Source: Gordonibacter sp034932485 (GTDB taxonomy: Bacteria > Actinomycetota > Coriobacteriia > Coriobacteriales > Eggerthellaceae). From it: a stretch of 64,000 nt of DNA. The notes under the pieces are model-generated. The model was not told the DNA's origin, did no database searches, and saw only the letters and a list, made by a program, of their open reading frames with translations. Shown one piece after another: positions 8,427-16,040 of this stretch; the first letter of the stretch is position 1; each line of letters opens with the position of its first letter. Location of the stretch: positions 62,001-126,000 of the forward strand of contig JAYFOQ010000010.1 of assembly GCA_034932485.1 (NCBI GenBank), given 5' to 3'. Position numbers and translations under genes: made by a program.

Positions 8427-9020
8427 TTATCTCCCCTTCATTGCGGGCTCTTCCACTCGCAAAGCACGATAGAGACGATCTGGCACGATACTAAGTAAAT
8501 CATCCGTCCATTGCACAAGGTTCGTCGGCTCGCTCGACCTGAACCAATCGTTCAGTACCTCGCACTCTAATTTCGAGAATATCTCTACCATGAACAGCAT
8601 GTTGTGGTCAATTGGCACCTGTCGATAGTTTTCCAAGGTTTCCAGTAGCACCGTTTTACGATTCTCGGGCATTACCGTCTGCCCAAAAGGCGTGTTGATA
8701 CTGTACTGGATAGATTTAGAGTAGAAGTCGCGTTCTTGGGATATAAGCCTAAGGTGATGATAATAACCAGTTTTCCAATCGACCGTGCGACCAATCTCAT
8801 TCAAGTAGAACTGCCTGCAAAAAATAGCATGCCACCAAGGTATGTCGTACTTGCTTTCGAAATGACGATAGAACGTCTGCCGCGATATGCCTGCATTCTC
8901 GCATATCTCAGAGATAGTTATATGATCGAGTGACTTATCCACCGCGTGCAGTATCTTCATTTTCGTGCGCAGTTCTGGCGAATCAAAAAAGTTATTCCCC
9001 CGAGCTAAATCTGGCAGCAT
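8427..9020 (-). CDS. TetR/AcrR-family regulator divergent from the amidinotransferase
   Basis: A 197-residue regulator. The helix-turn-helix is ITISEICENAGISRQTFYRHF near residues 34-54, and the C-terminal region looks like the TetR_C family often seen with dihydroxyacetone-kinase-type regulators (weak resemblance). The ATG follows GAGGAGGATGC. It is transcribed away from the guanidino island at 9375 with 354 bases between, the usual position of a local regulator. Control of the island is an inference; no operator was pinned down. Confidence 0.85.
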   Translation of the reverse strand: MLPDLARGNNFFDSPELRTKMKILHAVDKSLDHITISEICENAGISRQTFYRHFESKYDIPWWHAIFCRQFYLNEIGRTVDWKTGYYHHLRLISQERDFYSKSIQYSINTPFGQTVMPENRKTVLLETLENYRQVPIDHNMLFMVEIFSKLECEVLNDWFRSSEPTNLVQWTDDLLSIVPDRLYRALRVEEPAMKGR

Positions 9021-9374
9021 GCATCCTCCTCACGAACCGGCTGTGCGTGGGCGCCGCCAAGGCGCGTACTCTATTATTTTACCTGAGCATACCATCTTAT
9101 ACCGCCAAGAGAAGTCTGACTGAGCGGTGTTTAATCAACTATTGCGGTTATTGAATAGATCATTATTTTCGCAGATCGGACAATATGTCATACTTTGTTA
9201 CCCGTATAGGAACGATTCTTCCCTTTTGTCACCTTGTTAATACGACACTCCTTGAAGGTCACGCTTTGCCAACAATTCGAGCTCTCCGGGTTTTGACCAA
9301 CGCACGCCCACTTCGCATTATTGAACCAACGAGGGAGGCGCTAAGGTTCTCCCCCCTTTCGAAAGGAGACTGTC
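9021..9374. other. intergenic region between TetR gene and amidinotransferase gene
   Basis: No gene is seen in these 354 bases. A possible plus-strand promoter is TTGCGG followed after 16 bases by TATTTT near 9143-9170. A small dyad GACA-ATA-TGTC lies near 9179-9189 and might bind the divergent regulator. The 3' end carries a good ribosome-binding site (AAAGGAGAC) for the amidinotransferase. Confidence 0.35.
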
Positions 9375-10523
9375 ATGGCGAAGATAGTCAGCTCTTGGAA
9401 CGACTGGGATCCGTTGAAGCGCGTCATCGTTGGCCGCTGCGACTACTCGATGATTCCTCCCGAGGAGCCCGCAACCTCCGAGAAGGTGCCCGTCGATTCT
9501 GAGATGCGCGGCATGTGGGGCCCTCGTCCCACGGCCACCGTCGAGCGTGGCAATGAGTGCCTCGAAAATCTCGTCAAAGCCCTTGAGTCCCGCGGCGTGG
9601 TTGTCGACCGCCCGACGCCCATCCAGTGGAACCAGGCCATCGGTACGCCCGACTTCCGCAACGACTCCATGATGACCTGCATGCCTCCTCGCGACATCTT
9701 GCTCACCATCGGCAACGAGATCATGGCAAGCGCCAACTCCTTCCGCTGCCGCTACTTTGAATACTTGGCTTACTGGCCGCTGATGAAGCAGTACTTCGAT
9801 GAGGATCCTGAGTTCCTGTGGACCCAGGCCCCCCGTCCGCGCCTCACGGATGCTTCTTACAAGCACAACTACTATGACGAGAAGATCACCCTTGAGGATC
9901 GTCTGGTTCGCACGGCCAACAAAGACTTCGTGACGACCGAAGTTGAGCCGATGTGGGACGCTGCAGACGTCATGCGCATGGGTAAGGACCTGTTCATCCA
10001 GCACGGTCTAACCACCAACCGCACCGCCATGGAATGGTTCCAGCGCTACTACCCCGAGCTGCGTGTACACGCCGTGAACTTCCCGGGCGACCCGTATCCG
10101 ATCCACATCGACGCCACCTTCGTGCCGCTGCGTCCGGGTCTGATCATCAACAACCCGCATCGTCCGCTTCCCGAAGAGCAGCGCGCCATCTTCGAGGCCA
10201 ACGACTGGCAAATCGTTGAGTCGGCTCAGCCGGCCCATGACGAGCCGCCAGCGCTGTGCTACAGCTCGGTATGGCTGTCAATGAACTGCTTGGTACTCGA
10301 CCCCAAGACGGTTATCGTCGAGGCTTCCGAAGTACATCAGCAAGAGCAGATGGACAAGCTGGGCATGAACGTTATCCCGGTAGACCTGCGCGACGCCTAT
10401 CCGTTCGGTGGCGGCCTGCACTGCTCCACGGCCGACGTATTCCGCGAGGGCGACTGCCTCGACTACTTCCCGAACCGCGTCAAGGATCCGACCTTGATCC
10501 GTCCGGAGCTGTGGAACGACTAA
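9375..10523 (+). CDS. glycine amidinotransferase-like enzyme (AGAT family)
   Basis: A 382-residue amidinotransferase. The family moves the amidino group of arginine to an amine through a covalent amidino-cysteine; human AGAT makes guanidinoacetate from arginine and glycine. All three catalytic positions can be seen: Asp195 in EPMWDAADVMRMGKDLF, His244 in YPIHIDATFVPLRPG, and Cys350 in FGGGLHCSTADVFREG. Their spacing (49 and 106 residues) is nearly that of human AGAT (49 and 104), and the length is close to AGAT without its mitochondrial leader. Arginine deiminase is less likely because the family text is AGAT-like throughout. Codons are markedly C-ending, unlike neighbours, which suggests high expression or transfer. 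It heads an island with a creatininase and two transporters. The acceptor is not known. Confidence 0.9.
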   Translation: MAKIVSSWNDWDPLKRVIVGRCDYSMIPPEEPATSEKVPVDSEMRGMWGPRPTATVERGNECLENLVKALESRGVVVDRPTPIQWNQAIGTPDFRNDSMMTCMPPRDILLTIGNEIMASANSFRCRYFEYLAYWPLMKQYFDEDPEFLWTQAPRPRLTDASYKHNYYDEKITLEDRLVRTANKDFVTTEVEPMWDAADVMRMGKDLFIQHGLTTNRTAMEWFQRYYPELRVHAVNFPGDPYPIHIDATFVPLRPGLIINNPHRPLPEEQRAIFEANDWQIVESAQPAHDEPPALCYSSVWLSMNCLVLDPKTVIVEASEVHQQEQMDKLGMNVIPVDLRDAYPFGGGLHCSTADVFREGDCLDYFPNRVKDPTLIRPELWND

Positions 10524-10818
10524 GCGTTTCTGCGTGACCCGCCCTTTGCGCGGCTGATCGTTTAGTTTCATTGAATATTCCGTCGACCCTAGCCCCTCGA
10601 GCGTTTCGTTCTGCCGAGCCCCCTCGGCACTCCTTGCTCGGAACCCCTCGTGGGGCTGGAGGTTTTGCCAGTTTACGTCATTTATCGTAGCGGCGCCGCA
10701 GCGCCCGTGTCAGTCTTTGAGTTTTCGGTCTCGCCGCTCTTTTCCACCTAGCGCAGCATCTGGGAAAAGTCGGAAAACCGAAACCCGGACGATACGACGC
10801 CGCAGCTAGGAGGGGTTC
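10524..10818 (+). promoter_or_regulatory. structured leader between amidinotransferase and EamA transporter
   Basis: These 295 noncoding bases are rich in inverted repeats. GCCGAG-CCCC-CTCGGC (about 10612-10630) is followed by CCCCTCGTGGGG and a short T-run, a possible terminator for the first gene. A second, longer structure pairs TTTCGGT with ACCGAAA, and inside it CTTTTCC with GGAAAAG (about 10730-10785). The text CCGGACGATACG lies just before the ribosome-binding site AGGAGGGG. The leader could hold a riboswitch or attenuator for the transporter; the guanidine riboswitch consensus sequences I remember are not matched in full. Confidence 0.45.
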
Positions 10819-11898
10819 ATGAACAAACAAGCAAAATATAAGCTTATCGGCTTTATTATGATGTTCGCCTCGTCTTCACTAATGGGCGGCATCGGAGCCT
10901 TCACGCGTTTTATTGATGCACCGGGCGATTTCGTATCGTTTTGGCGCAACTTCGCTGGGCTCATAGCATTGTCAATTATCTTCTGCTTCATCGGAGGTAG
11001 CTGGAAAAAACTCAAAGAGACTCGCTTTTCCGGCATGATGCTGCTCTCGGGTATCTTCCTCGGTTTACTTTCGGGCTTGTACTGCCTATCTACGCAGTAC
11101 ACCACCTTGGCCAATGCATCGTTCCTTATCTACACCGGCCCCATATACTCAACCATCCTGGCCGCCATCTTCCTCAAAGAGAAACTCAATATTAAGGGCA
11201 TACTCTGTATCGTCGCTGTAGTTATCGGCATGTTGTTTATCGTAGGCATCGTTACGCCCGGAGGTCTCACCCTCGACCTCGATCCAAAATATACGTTCGG
11301 TAATGCCATCGCCTTCGCCTCAGGTGTAGCATATGGTCTGTACCTGTTCTTCTCGCGCTACCGCGAGGACTGCGACTCCAACGTCCGCTCTTGGTGGAAC
11401 TTCCTGTTCGGCTCGCTGGCCATCGTCGTGCTGCTCGTCTGGCATCACTTCTTCCTGCAGCCGCTCTCCTACACCGAGAAAATTAATGGCGTGACACAGT
11501 TCGATGCCTCGGGTCAGATTATCACCCACGCGTGGAGCATGTTTACGATGCCGGCCTCGTCTTGGATCGTACTCATCGCCGCCGCACTCATCACTGGCTT
11601 CGGCGCATTCTACCTGCTGACCCACGCCACCAAGCGACTGAAAGCTGGCGAGCTAGCTGCCATTTCTTATCAAGAGACCATCATGGCATCCCTGCTTGGC
11701 CTATTCATGTTTGGCGAAACTATGACCGCTTTCCAGATTATCGGTGGCGCTCTCATTGTCGCAGGTGGCGTAGCTCAAATATTCTTCTCGACTGCAGCCG
11801 CCAGCAAAGCAGGCGAAAAAATAGAAAAGGAAGCCGAAATTCGCGAAAACCTCGAAGCACACCTGGAGGAAGAAGAAACCAAAGGGGCTTTGAGTTAA
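10819..11898 (+). CDS. EamA/DMT-family transporter
   Basis: A 359-residue inner-membrane transporter with ten predicted helices in two EamA repeats. The first repeat includes WRNFAGLIALSIIF and ANASFLIYTGPIYSTILAAIFLKEKL, and the second includes GELAAISYQETIMASLLGLFMFGETM, both in the usual place for the fourth helix and the following loop. The C-terminal tail is acidic and Lys/Glu-rich, predicted helical and cytoplasmic. The ATG follows a very strong AGGAGGGG. It is placed between an amidinotransferase and a creatininase, so a guanidino compound or amino-acid product is a reasonable substrate guess (inference). Confidence 0.88.
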   Translation: MNKQAKYKLIGFIMMFASSSLMGGIGAFTRFIDAPGDFVSFWRNFAGLIALSIIFCFIGGSWKKLKETRFSGMMLLSGIFLGLLSGLYCLSTQYTTLANASFLIYTGPIYSTILAAIFLKEKLNIKGILCIVAVVIGMLFIVGIVTPGGLTLDLDPKYTFGNAIAFASGVAYGLYLFFSRYREDCDSNVRSWWNFLFGSLAIVVLLVWHHFFLQPLSYTEKINGVTQFDASGQIITHAWSMFTMPASSWIVLIAAALITGFGAFYLLTHATKRLKAGELAAISYQETIMASLLGLFMFGETMTAFQIIGGALIVAGGVAQIFFSTAAASKAGEKIEKEAEIRENLEAHLEEEETKGALS

Positions 11899-11923
11899 TA
11901 ATCCGTAGAAAAGGAGGCGCCCT

Positions 11924-12484
11924 ATGAAGATAACCAAAACCTTAACCCATATTGCCACCACGATGAAGTTCAAACCCGCAATGACCGAAGATGAACTGCT
12001 GGCAGTGTTTACCGAACAGGGTATGCGAGGCTTCCCCGCCGAACTTGATATTGTCGAGCGCACCGAAGACCACGTACAAATGATGTCATTGGAATCGATG
12101 CTTCAGTTCACAAAAATGTCAGGTATTGCAGCCGTCACCTACGACGTGACTTACTTCCCTCATGCAGATAAGGATGAGGTTGACTACCAGGTAAACCAAC
12201 TGGCGCACGACCTAGATATTAACCCTGAAGTAATACGTGAAGTGTGTGAAGATGAAATACAAGAGTATCTCAAGCTGGACGACTTACGCGACGCCAGTCT
12301 TCCCGTACACAGCATCGTAGAAGCTTATGTTGGTGGTACAGCAGTCGCGTGGTACGGCATGAACGATTACCCACGTCTCAAGAAAGTCATTCTATGTAAG
12401 CTTGTCCGGGGCGGACAGCAAGCAAAACGTGCATTTGTCGCACGTGCAAGTAAAGCCCAAGTCGAACTTCTCGAAGATTATTGA
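11924..12484 (+). CDS. conserved-looking protein of unknown function
   Basis: A 186-residue soluble protein that I do not recognise. It starts with a Lys/Thr-rich segment, then has an alternating helix-strand pattern with text such as AAVTYDVTYFPHADKDEVDY, a highly acidic middle (EVCEDEIQEYLKLDDLRD) and a basic C-terminus (CKLVRGGQQAKRAF). No signal peptide, membrane segment or metal motif is visible. The ATG follows AAAAGGAGGCGCCCT, one of the strongest ribosome-binding sites in the window, and it sits 25 bases after the transporter, so it is very likely real and expressed with the island. Confidence 0.75.
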   Translation: MKITKTLTHIATTMKFKPAMTEDELLAVFTEQGMRGFPAELDIVERTEDHVQMMSLESMLQFTKMSGIAAVTYDVTYFPHADKDEVDYQVNQLAHDLDINPEVIREVCEDEIQEYLKLDDLRDASLPVHSIVEAYVGGTAVAWYGMNDYPRLKKVILCKLVRGGQQAKRAFVARASKAQVELLEDY

Positions 12485-12543
12485 TCGGCTGAGCATTCAT
12501 CAGACCAACCACACCCCGATCGACAGAGAACAGGAGGGCTTAC

Positions 12544-13356
12544 ATGAAAGACACCGTCTATATGGAGGAGATGGACGCATTTACCTACCGCGAAAAACTA
12601 CAGAAGAATGCTGTGGTATTCATTCCCGTAGGCGCACTCGAACAACACGGGTCACACATGGCCATGTGCGTAGACGCGGCGCTGACCAAGGCCATGTCAG
12701 GAGCGACGGCTGAAGCACTAATTACAGACACGGCCGGCGCACTCGAGGCCGTGGTGGCATCACCCATCAACTACGGTTACCGCTCGCAGCAGCGCTCAGG
12801 AGGCGGGTTCCACCTAAGCGGAACCACGTCACTGTCGGGCACCACGCTTATCGCACTCGCAAAGGATATCGTGTACGGGCTCATCGGCCACGGAGCTCGC
12901 AAGATCGTGCTCATGAACGGCCACTACGAGAACTTCCAGTTCATCTTCGAGGGTGCTGAGTTGGCCCTCGAGAAGGCACGCGAGAACGGTGTAATGGACG
13001 CAAAGATACAGCTACTTTCTTACTGGGACTTCGTCGACGAGAATACCATCGAGGAACTCTACCCCGAAGGCTTCACCGGCTGGGATTTAGAGCATGCCGG
13101 CGTGATGGAGACTTCACTCATGCTGCTGCTCTACCCCGACCTCGTGGACATGGGTAAGATCGACGACCCCCTATACAATGGGCTGCCCGCCGTACTGCCC
13201 AACTACGACGTGCTGCCCATCGTCACCGATTACACGCCGCCTTCGGGCTGCCTGTCCTCGCCTGCCGCCTCGACACGCGACAAGGGCATCGTATTGCACG
13301 ACGTAGCCGTCAAGAACATGGTTGCCGCAATCAAACAGGAATTCGCATCGGACTAA
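12544..13356 (+). CDS. creatininase (creatinine amidohydrolase family)
   Basis: A 270-residue metal-dependent amidohydrolase. The family includes creatininase, which interconverts creatinine and creatine, and formamide hydrolases such as ArfB and MftE. The metal ligands are in place: Glu33 and His35 in GALEQHGSH, Asp44 in MCVDAAL, His127 and Glu129 in NGHYEN. The text GWDLEHAGVMETSLMLLLYPDLVD and the C-terminal third, including a Pro-rich LPNYDVLPI, match Pseudomonas creatininase as I recall it, better than MftE. The length also fits (about 260). The ATG follows GGAGGG. Lying with an amidinotransferase and transporters, creatinine or a related cyclic guanidine is the most likely substrate. 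Confidence 0.88.
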   Translation: MKDTVYMEEMDAFTYREKLQKNAVVFIPVGALEQHGSHMAMCVDAALTKAMSGATAEALITDTAGALEAVVASPINYGYRSQQRSGGGFHLSGTTSLSGTTLIALAKDIVYGLIGHGARKIVLMNGHYENFQFIFEGAELALEKARENGVMDAKIQLLSYWDFVDENTIEELYPEGFTGWDLEHAGVMETSLMLLLYPDLVDMGKIDDPLYNGLPAVLPNYDVLPIVTDYTPPSGCLSSPAASTRDKGIVLHDVAVKNMVAAIKQEFASD

Positions 13357-13390
13357 GGAGCAACCTGCATATCGCATTGTCAACACCCAC

Positions 13391-13421
13391 GGCCTTCCGG
13401 CGCTTGCGCACCCGGAAGGCC
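13391..13421 (+). terminator. 10-bp perfect hairpin after the creatininase gene
   Basis: GGCCTTCCGG and CCGGAAGGCC pair perfectly around an 11-base loop, 35 bases after the creatininase stop. No T-run follows, so it may be an mRNA stabiliser or a pause site rather than a true terminator. Confidence 0.45.
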
Positions 13422-13440
13422 GTGCGCGCTAAGGAGCATC

Positions 13441-13554
13441 ATGATCAACGTACGCACCGCCTTTCACGTCTTCGCTCCCAACGAAGCCGTCCACTTCCTG
13501 GGAGACTATCACGAAATTCTAGAGAGGGAACGCCATGCATGCACACACCACTGA
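13441..13554 (+). CDS. possible 37-residue protein coupled to the MHS transporter
   Basis: A short frame opens at ATG 13441, seven bases after the strong site AAGGAG, and ends 20 bases inside the transporter gene. The peptide begins MINVRTAFHVFAPNEAVHFL and contains GDYHEILERE; it has no signal or membrane segment. It may be a translational-coupling leader for the transporter or a remnant of a longer gene. I know of no family. Confidence 0.35.
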   Translation: MINVRTAFHVFAPNEAVHFLGDYHEILERERHACTHH

Positions 13555-14836
13555 GAGAAAAGTCCCGTTCAAGGTTGCTGCTTCTTCTTTTTTGGGTAAC
13601 TTTATTGAATGGTTCGACTACGCCACCTACGCTTACTTCGCCATCACCATCGGCATCGTATTCTTTCCCGAGTCGGAAGTCGATTCAACGATGCTTGCCT
13701 TTGCCGTTTTTGCGATCTCGTTTATTTTCCGCCCTCTCGGTGCCGCTTTCTGGGGCAGCATGGGTGACAAAAAAGGTCGCAAGTGGTCGCTCTCCTTGTC
13801 AATTTTTATGATGACCGGGGCAGCATTCCTTATCGGATGCCTACCGTCGTTTGAAACAATCGGCCTTCTTTCACCCCTTTTACTGTTATGCCTACGCAGC
13901 GTACAGGGCTTCTCGGCTGCAGGCGAGTATTCGGGAGCCGCCGTGTTCCTGGCCGAATATTCCCCCGCTAAACACCGCGGCAAGTACTGCGCACTCGTGC
14001 CCGCCTCCACCGCTGCCGGCCTTTTGGCTGGCTCAACCGCAGCGTTGCTCATCAAGCTGCTGCTACCCGAAGCTGACGTAATCGCCTGGGGGTGGCGCAT
14101 CCCGTTCCTACTGGCCGGACCTCTAGGTTTGGTTGCACACTACATCCGTACGCGCCTGGAGGACTCGCCCACCTACGAACAGGCCGCTTCGGAGACCACA
14201 CGCATCAAGGAGGCCCCACATCCCACACGCCTGGTGTTCAAGAAGTACCGTAAGCGCCTGCTAGCCAGCATCGCAGCCACCATGGTGAACTCGGTGGGCT
14301 TCTACTTGGTACTCACCTACCTGCCCACCTACTTGACCAGCTATGCCGGCATAGAGGCGGCACCGGCGCAACTTGCCACGGATATAGCTCTGGTCGCGTA
14401 CATCGCTATCCTCATGGGCGCGGGAAAAGTGTCCGACCTTGTCGGGCGCAAGAAGATGCTTCTCGGGGCCTGTGTGGCGTTCATCGTGCTGAGCATACCA
14501 GCATTCATGATGCTGAACACGGCATCGCTTCCCCTTGTCATAGCCGGTGAGCTCATCTTATGCGTCACGCTTTCCATCAACGACTCCAACATCGCTTGTT
14601 ATCAGGCCGAAATGTTCCCCACTGAAGTGCGCTATACCGGCGCAGCGCTTGGCTCGAATATTGCCTATGTTATCTTCGGTGGAACGGCATCCTTCGTAGC
14701 CACCGCGCTTATCGACATTACCGGCAACGGCATGGCTCCCGCCTATTATATGATGGCTATCTGTCTGGTTGCGGGCACCATTTTGCTCTTCACGGCTCAC
14801 GATTACGGTGGCATCGAACTTAACAACATTACATAG
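13535..14836 (+). CDS. MFS transporter of the metabolite:H+ symporter (MHS) type
   Basis: A 433-residue permease with 12 predicted helices. The N-terminal motif LGNFIEWFDYATYAYFAITIG is typical of MHS symporters (ProP, KgtP, ShiA), followed by the loop 2-3 motif GSMGDKKGRKWSL and RSVQGFSAAGEYSGAA in helix 4. MHS members take up organic acids, betaines and proline with protons. It closes the amidinotransferase-creatininase island, so it is the best candidate for uptake of the island's substrate. The ATG follows GAGAGGGAACGCC. Confidence 0.92.
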   Translation: MHAHTTERKVPFKVAASSFLGNFIEWFDYATYAYFAITIGIVFFPESEVDSTMLAFAVFAISFIFRPLGAAFWGSMGDKKGRKWSLSLSIFMMTGAAFLIGCLPSFETIGLLSPLLLLCLRSVQGFSAAGEYSGAAVFLAEYSPAKHRGKYCALVPASTAAGLLAGSTAALLIKLLLPEADVIAWGWRIPFLLAGPLGLVAHYIRTRLEDSPTYEQAASETTRIKEAPHPTRLVFKKYRKRLLASIAATMVNSVGFYLVLTYLPTYLTSYAGIEAAPAQLATDIALVAYIAILMGAGKVSDLVGRKKMLLGACVAFIVLSIPAFMMLNTASLPLVIAGELILCVTLSINDSNIACYQAEMFPTEVRYTGAALGSNIAYVIFGGTASFVATALIDITGNGMAPAYYMMAICLVAGTILLFTAHDYGGIELNNIT

Positions 14837-14872
14837 CACAGCGCAAATACGCGCCAAAACAGTCAGCCCCGC

Positions 14873-14913
14873 GGCACGTTCTCAACTTAAAAGGAATCAA
14901 CCGAGAACGTGCC
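14873..14913. terminator. stem-loop between convergent MHS transporter and cation efflux genes
   Basis: GGCACGTTCTC and GAGAACGTGCC form a perfect 11-base stem with a 19-base loop. One arm lies inside the last codons of the cation efflux gene. A role as a terminator between convergent genes is likely, though no strong T-tract is seen. Confidence 0.5.
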
Positions 14914-15798
14914 CTCGTCCCGATCGACCTCTTCTCGGTAAGGGTCGATATGTACACTCACCCGTACCGTTTTGAACTCATGAGAGAAGTCTCGCTTTAA
15001 TTCGCCAACCAAATCGTGAGCCTGCAGCACCGTCGTCTCGGGGTCGAGCGTAATATGAAAATCTACCTCGCGTCGATTTCCCGACTTCGTAGTTTTAAGT
15101 TTGTGATAATCGCGAAATTTACCGGCATGGCGCTCGATAACGGAACGAACGCGCGCTTCTTCCACATCGGGCAGTTTCGTATCAAGCAAAGACGCCACTC
15201 CTTTGCGACACAAATCCCACGCTTCTTTAACAATAAGACACGCCACGAGGATGGCTACGATAGGGTCTAAAATATGTAGACCGGTCGTCCAGGTAAGAGC
15301 GACACCACCCGCCACCCCCAACGATGTGAGAACGTCAGTTTTCAGATGGAGCGCGTCGGCCTCAAGGGCAAGCGAGTCTTCCTCATGAGCTACCCGATAA
15401 AGCTTGCGAGAAACAAGGATATTAACTCCCGCGGAAACAAGCATAACAGCAATGGCTGCCCATGCTAATTCGATAGGGCCTGGTTCCAAAATCTTACGAA
15501 TAGCCTCGTTCACAATAAGACCAGCCGCAACAAAGATAAGCAAACCTTCCGCAATACCAGAGATGCCTTCAATCTTTCCATGTCCAAATGGATGGTCCTC
15601 GTCGGCTGGCTTGGAGGATGTCTTAGTGGAGAAGAAGGCGATAAGTGAGGCAATCAGATCCATTGATGAGTGTATAGCCTCAGATATGATACTTACCGAA
15701 CCACTGAGCAAGCCTACGGCTACTTTCATAACAATAAGGGCAGAGTTTGACCCCACCGACAAAAGCGCCACTCTCGAAGTCCGTGCTAGTTTCGCCAT
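14887..15798 (-). CDS. cation diffusion facilitator (CDF) metal efflux protein
   Basis: A 303-residue CDF protein that exports divalent metals in exchange for protons. The metal-site motifs HSSMD in helix 2 and HLKTD in helix 5 are present, as is the DEDHPFGHGK loop typical of FieF-like members, and a cytoplasmic C-terminal domain begins near residue 205 and contains HKLKTTKSGNRREVDFHITLD. His-Asp pairs in the membrane site favour zinc over iron or manganese, by analogy. The ATG at 15798 is chosen because AAAGGGATG precedes it; the longer start at 15828 has no ribosome-binding site. Confidence 0.92.
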   Translation of the reverse strand: MAKLARTSRVALLSVGSNSALIVMKVAVGLLSGSVSIISEAIHSSMDLIASLIAFFSTKTSSKPADEDHPFGHGKIEGISGIAEGLLIFVAAGLIVNEAIRKILEPGPIELAWAAIAVMLVSAGVNILVSRKLYRVAHEEDSLALEADALHLKTDVLTSLGVAGGVALTWTTGLHILDPIVAILVACLIVKEAWDLCRKGVASLLDTKLPDVEEARVRSVIERHAGKFRDYHKLKTTKSGNRREVDFHITLDPETTVLQAHDLVGELKRDFSHEFKTVRVSVHIDPYREEVDRDEGTFSVDSF

Positions 15799-15976
15799 GA
15801 GGCATCCCTTTTTTTCATTCGAAAACATCGGGCTATCATACGCGCGACCATCCCTTCGAGCAAGACGTAAACCTCAGTAAAAAAATAAGTTTAACAGAAA
15901 CGCCGCACTCGCAAATATACAACAATATCCCACGATAACCCGCCATACCCTGCATCAAAGGTGCTTCTTTGCGCGA

Positions 15977-16023
15977 TTGACAACGAATGTTTGTTCGTAT
16001 ATTATCACACGAACAAACATTCG
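15977..16023 (+). promoter_or_regulatory. consensus promoter with two LexA-like (SOS) boxes
   Basis: TTGACA (15977-15982), 17 bases and TATTAT (16000-16005) form a near-ideal promoter. CGAATGTTTGTTCG (15984-15997) fills the spacer and its exact reverse complement CGAACAAACATTCG (16010-16023) follows the -10. Each resembles the Gram-positive/actinobacterial LexA box (CGAAC-N4-GTTCG, one change each). The start codon of the repair gene at 16041 is only 17 bases downstream. Two boxes covering the promoter suggest tight SOS repression. Confidence 0.8.
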
Positions 16024-16040
16024 CGTGAACGGACGTACCT

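Noticed and set aside
9318..10004. Long minus-strand frame opposite the amidinotransferase
   Set aside because: It is an antisense shadow of a strongly coding gene with C-rich third positions; composition is His/Val/Arg-rich noise.
10790..10812. Guanidine-III riboswitch suggested by CCGGACGA
   Set aside because: Only the first eight bases fit; the second strand of the pseudoknot and the ACCCGG segment are missing.
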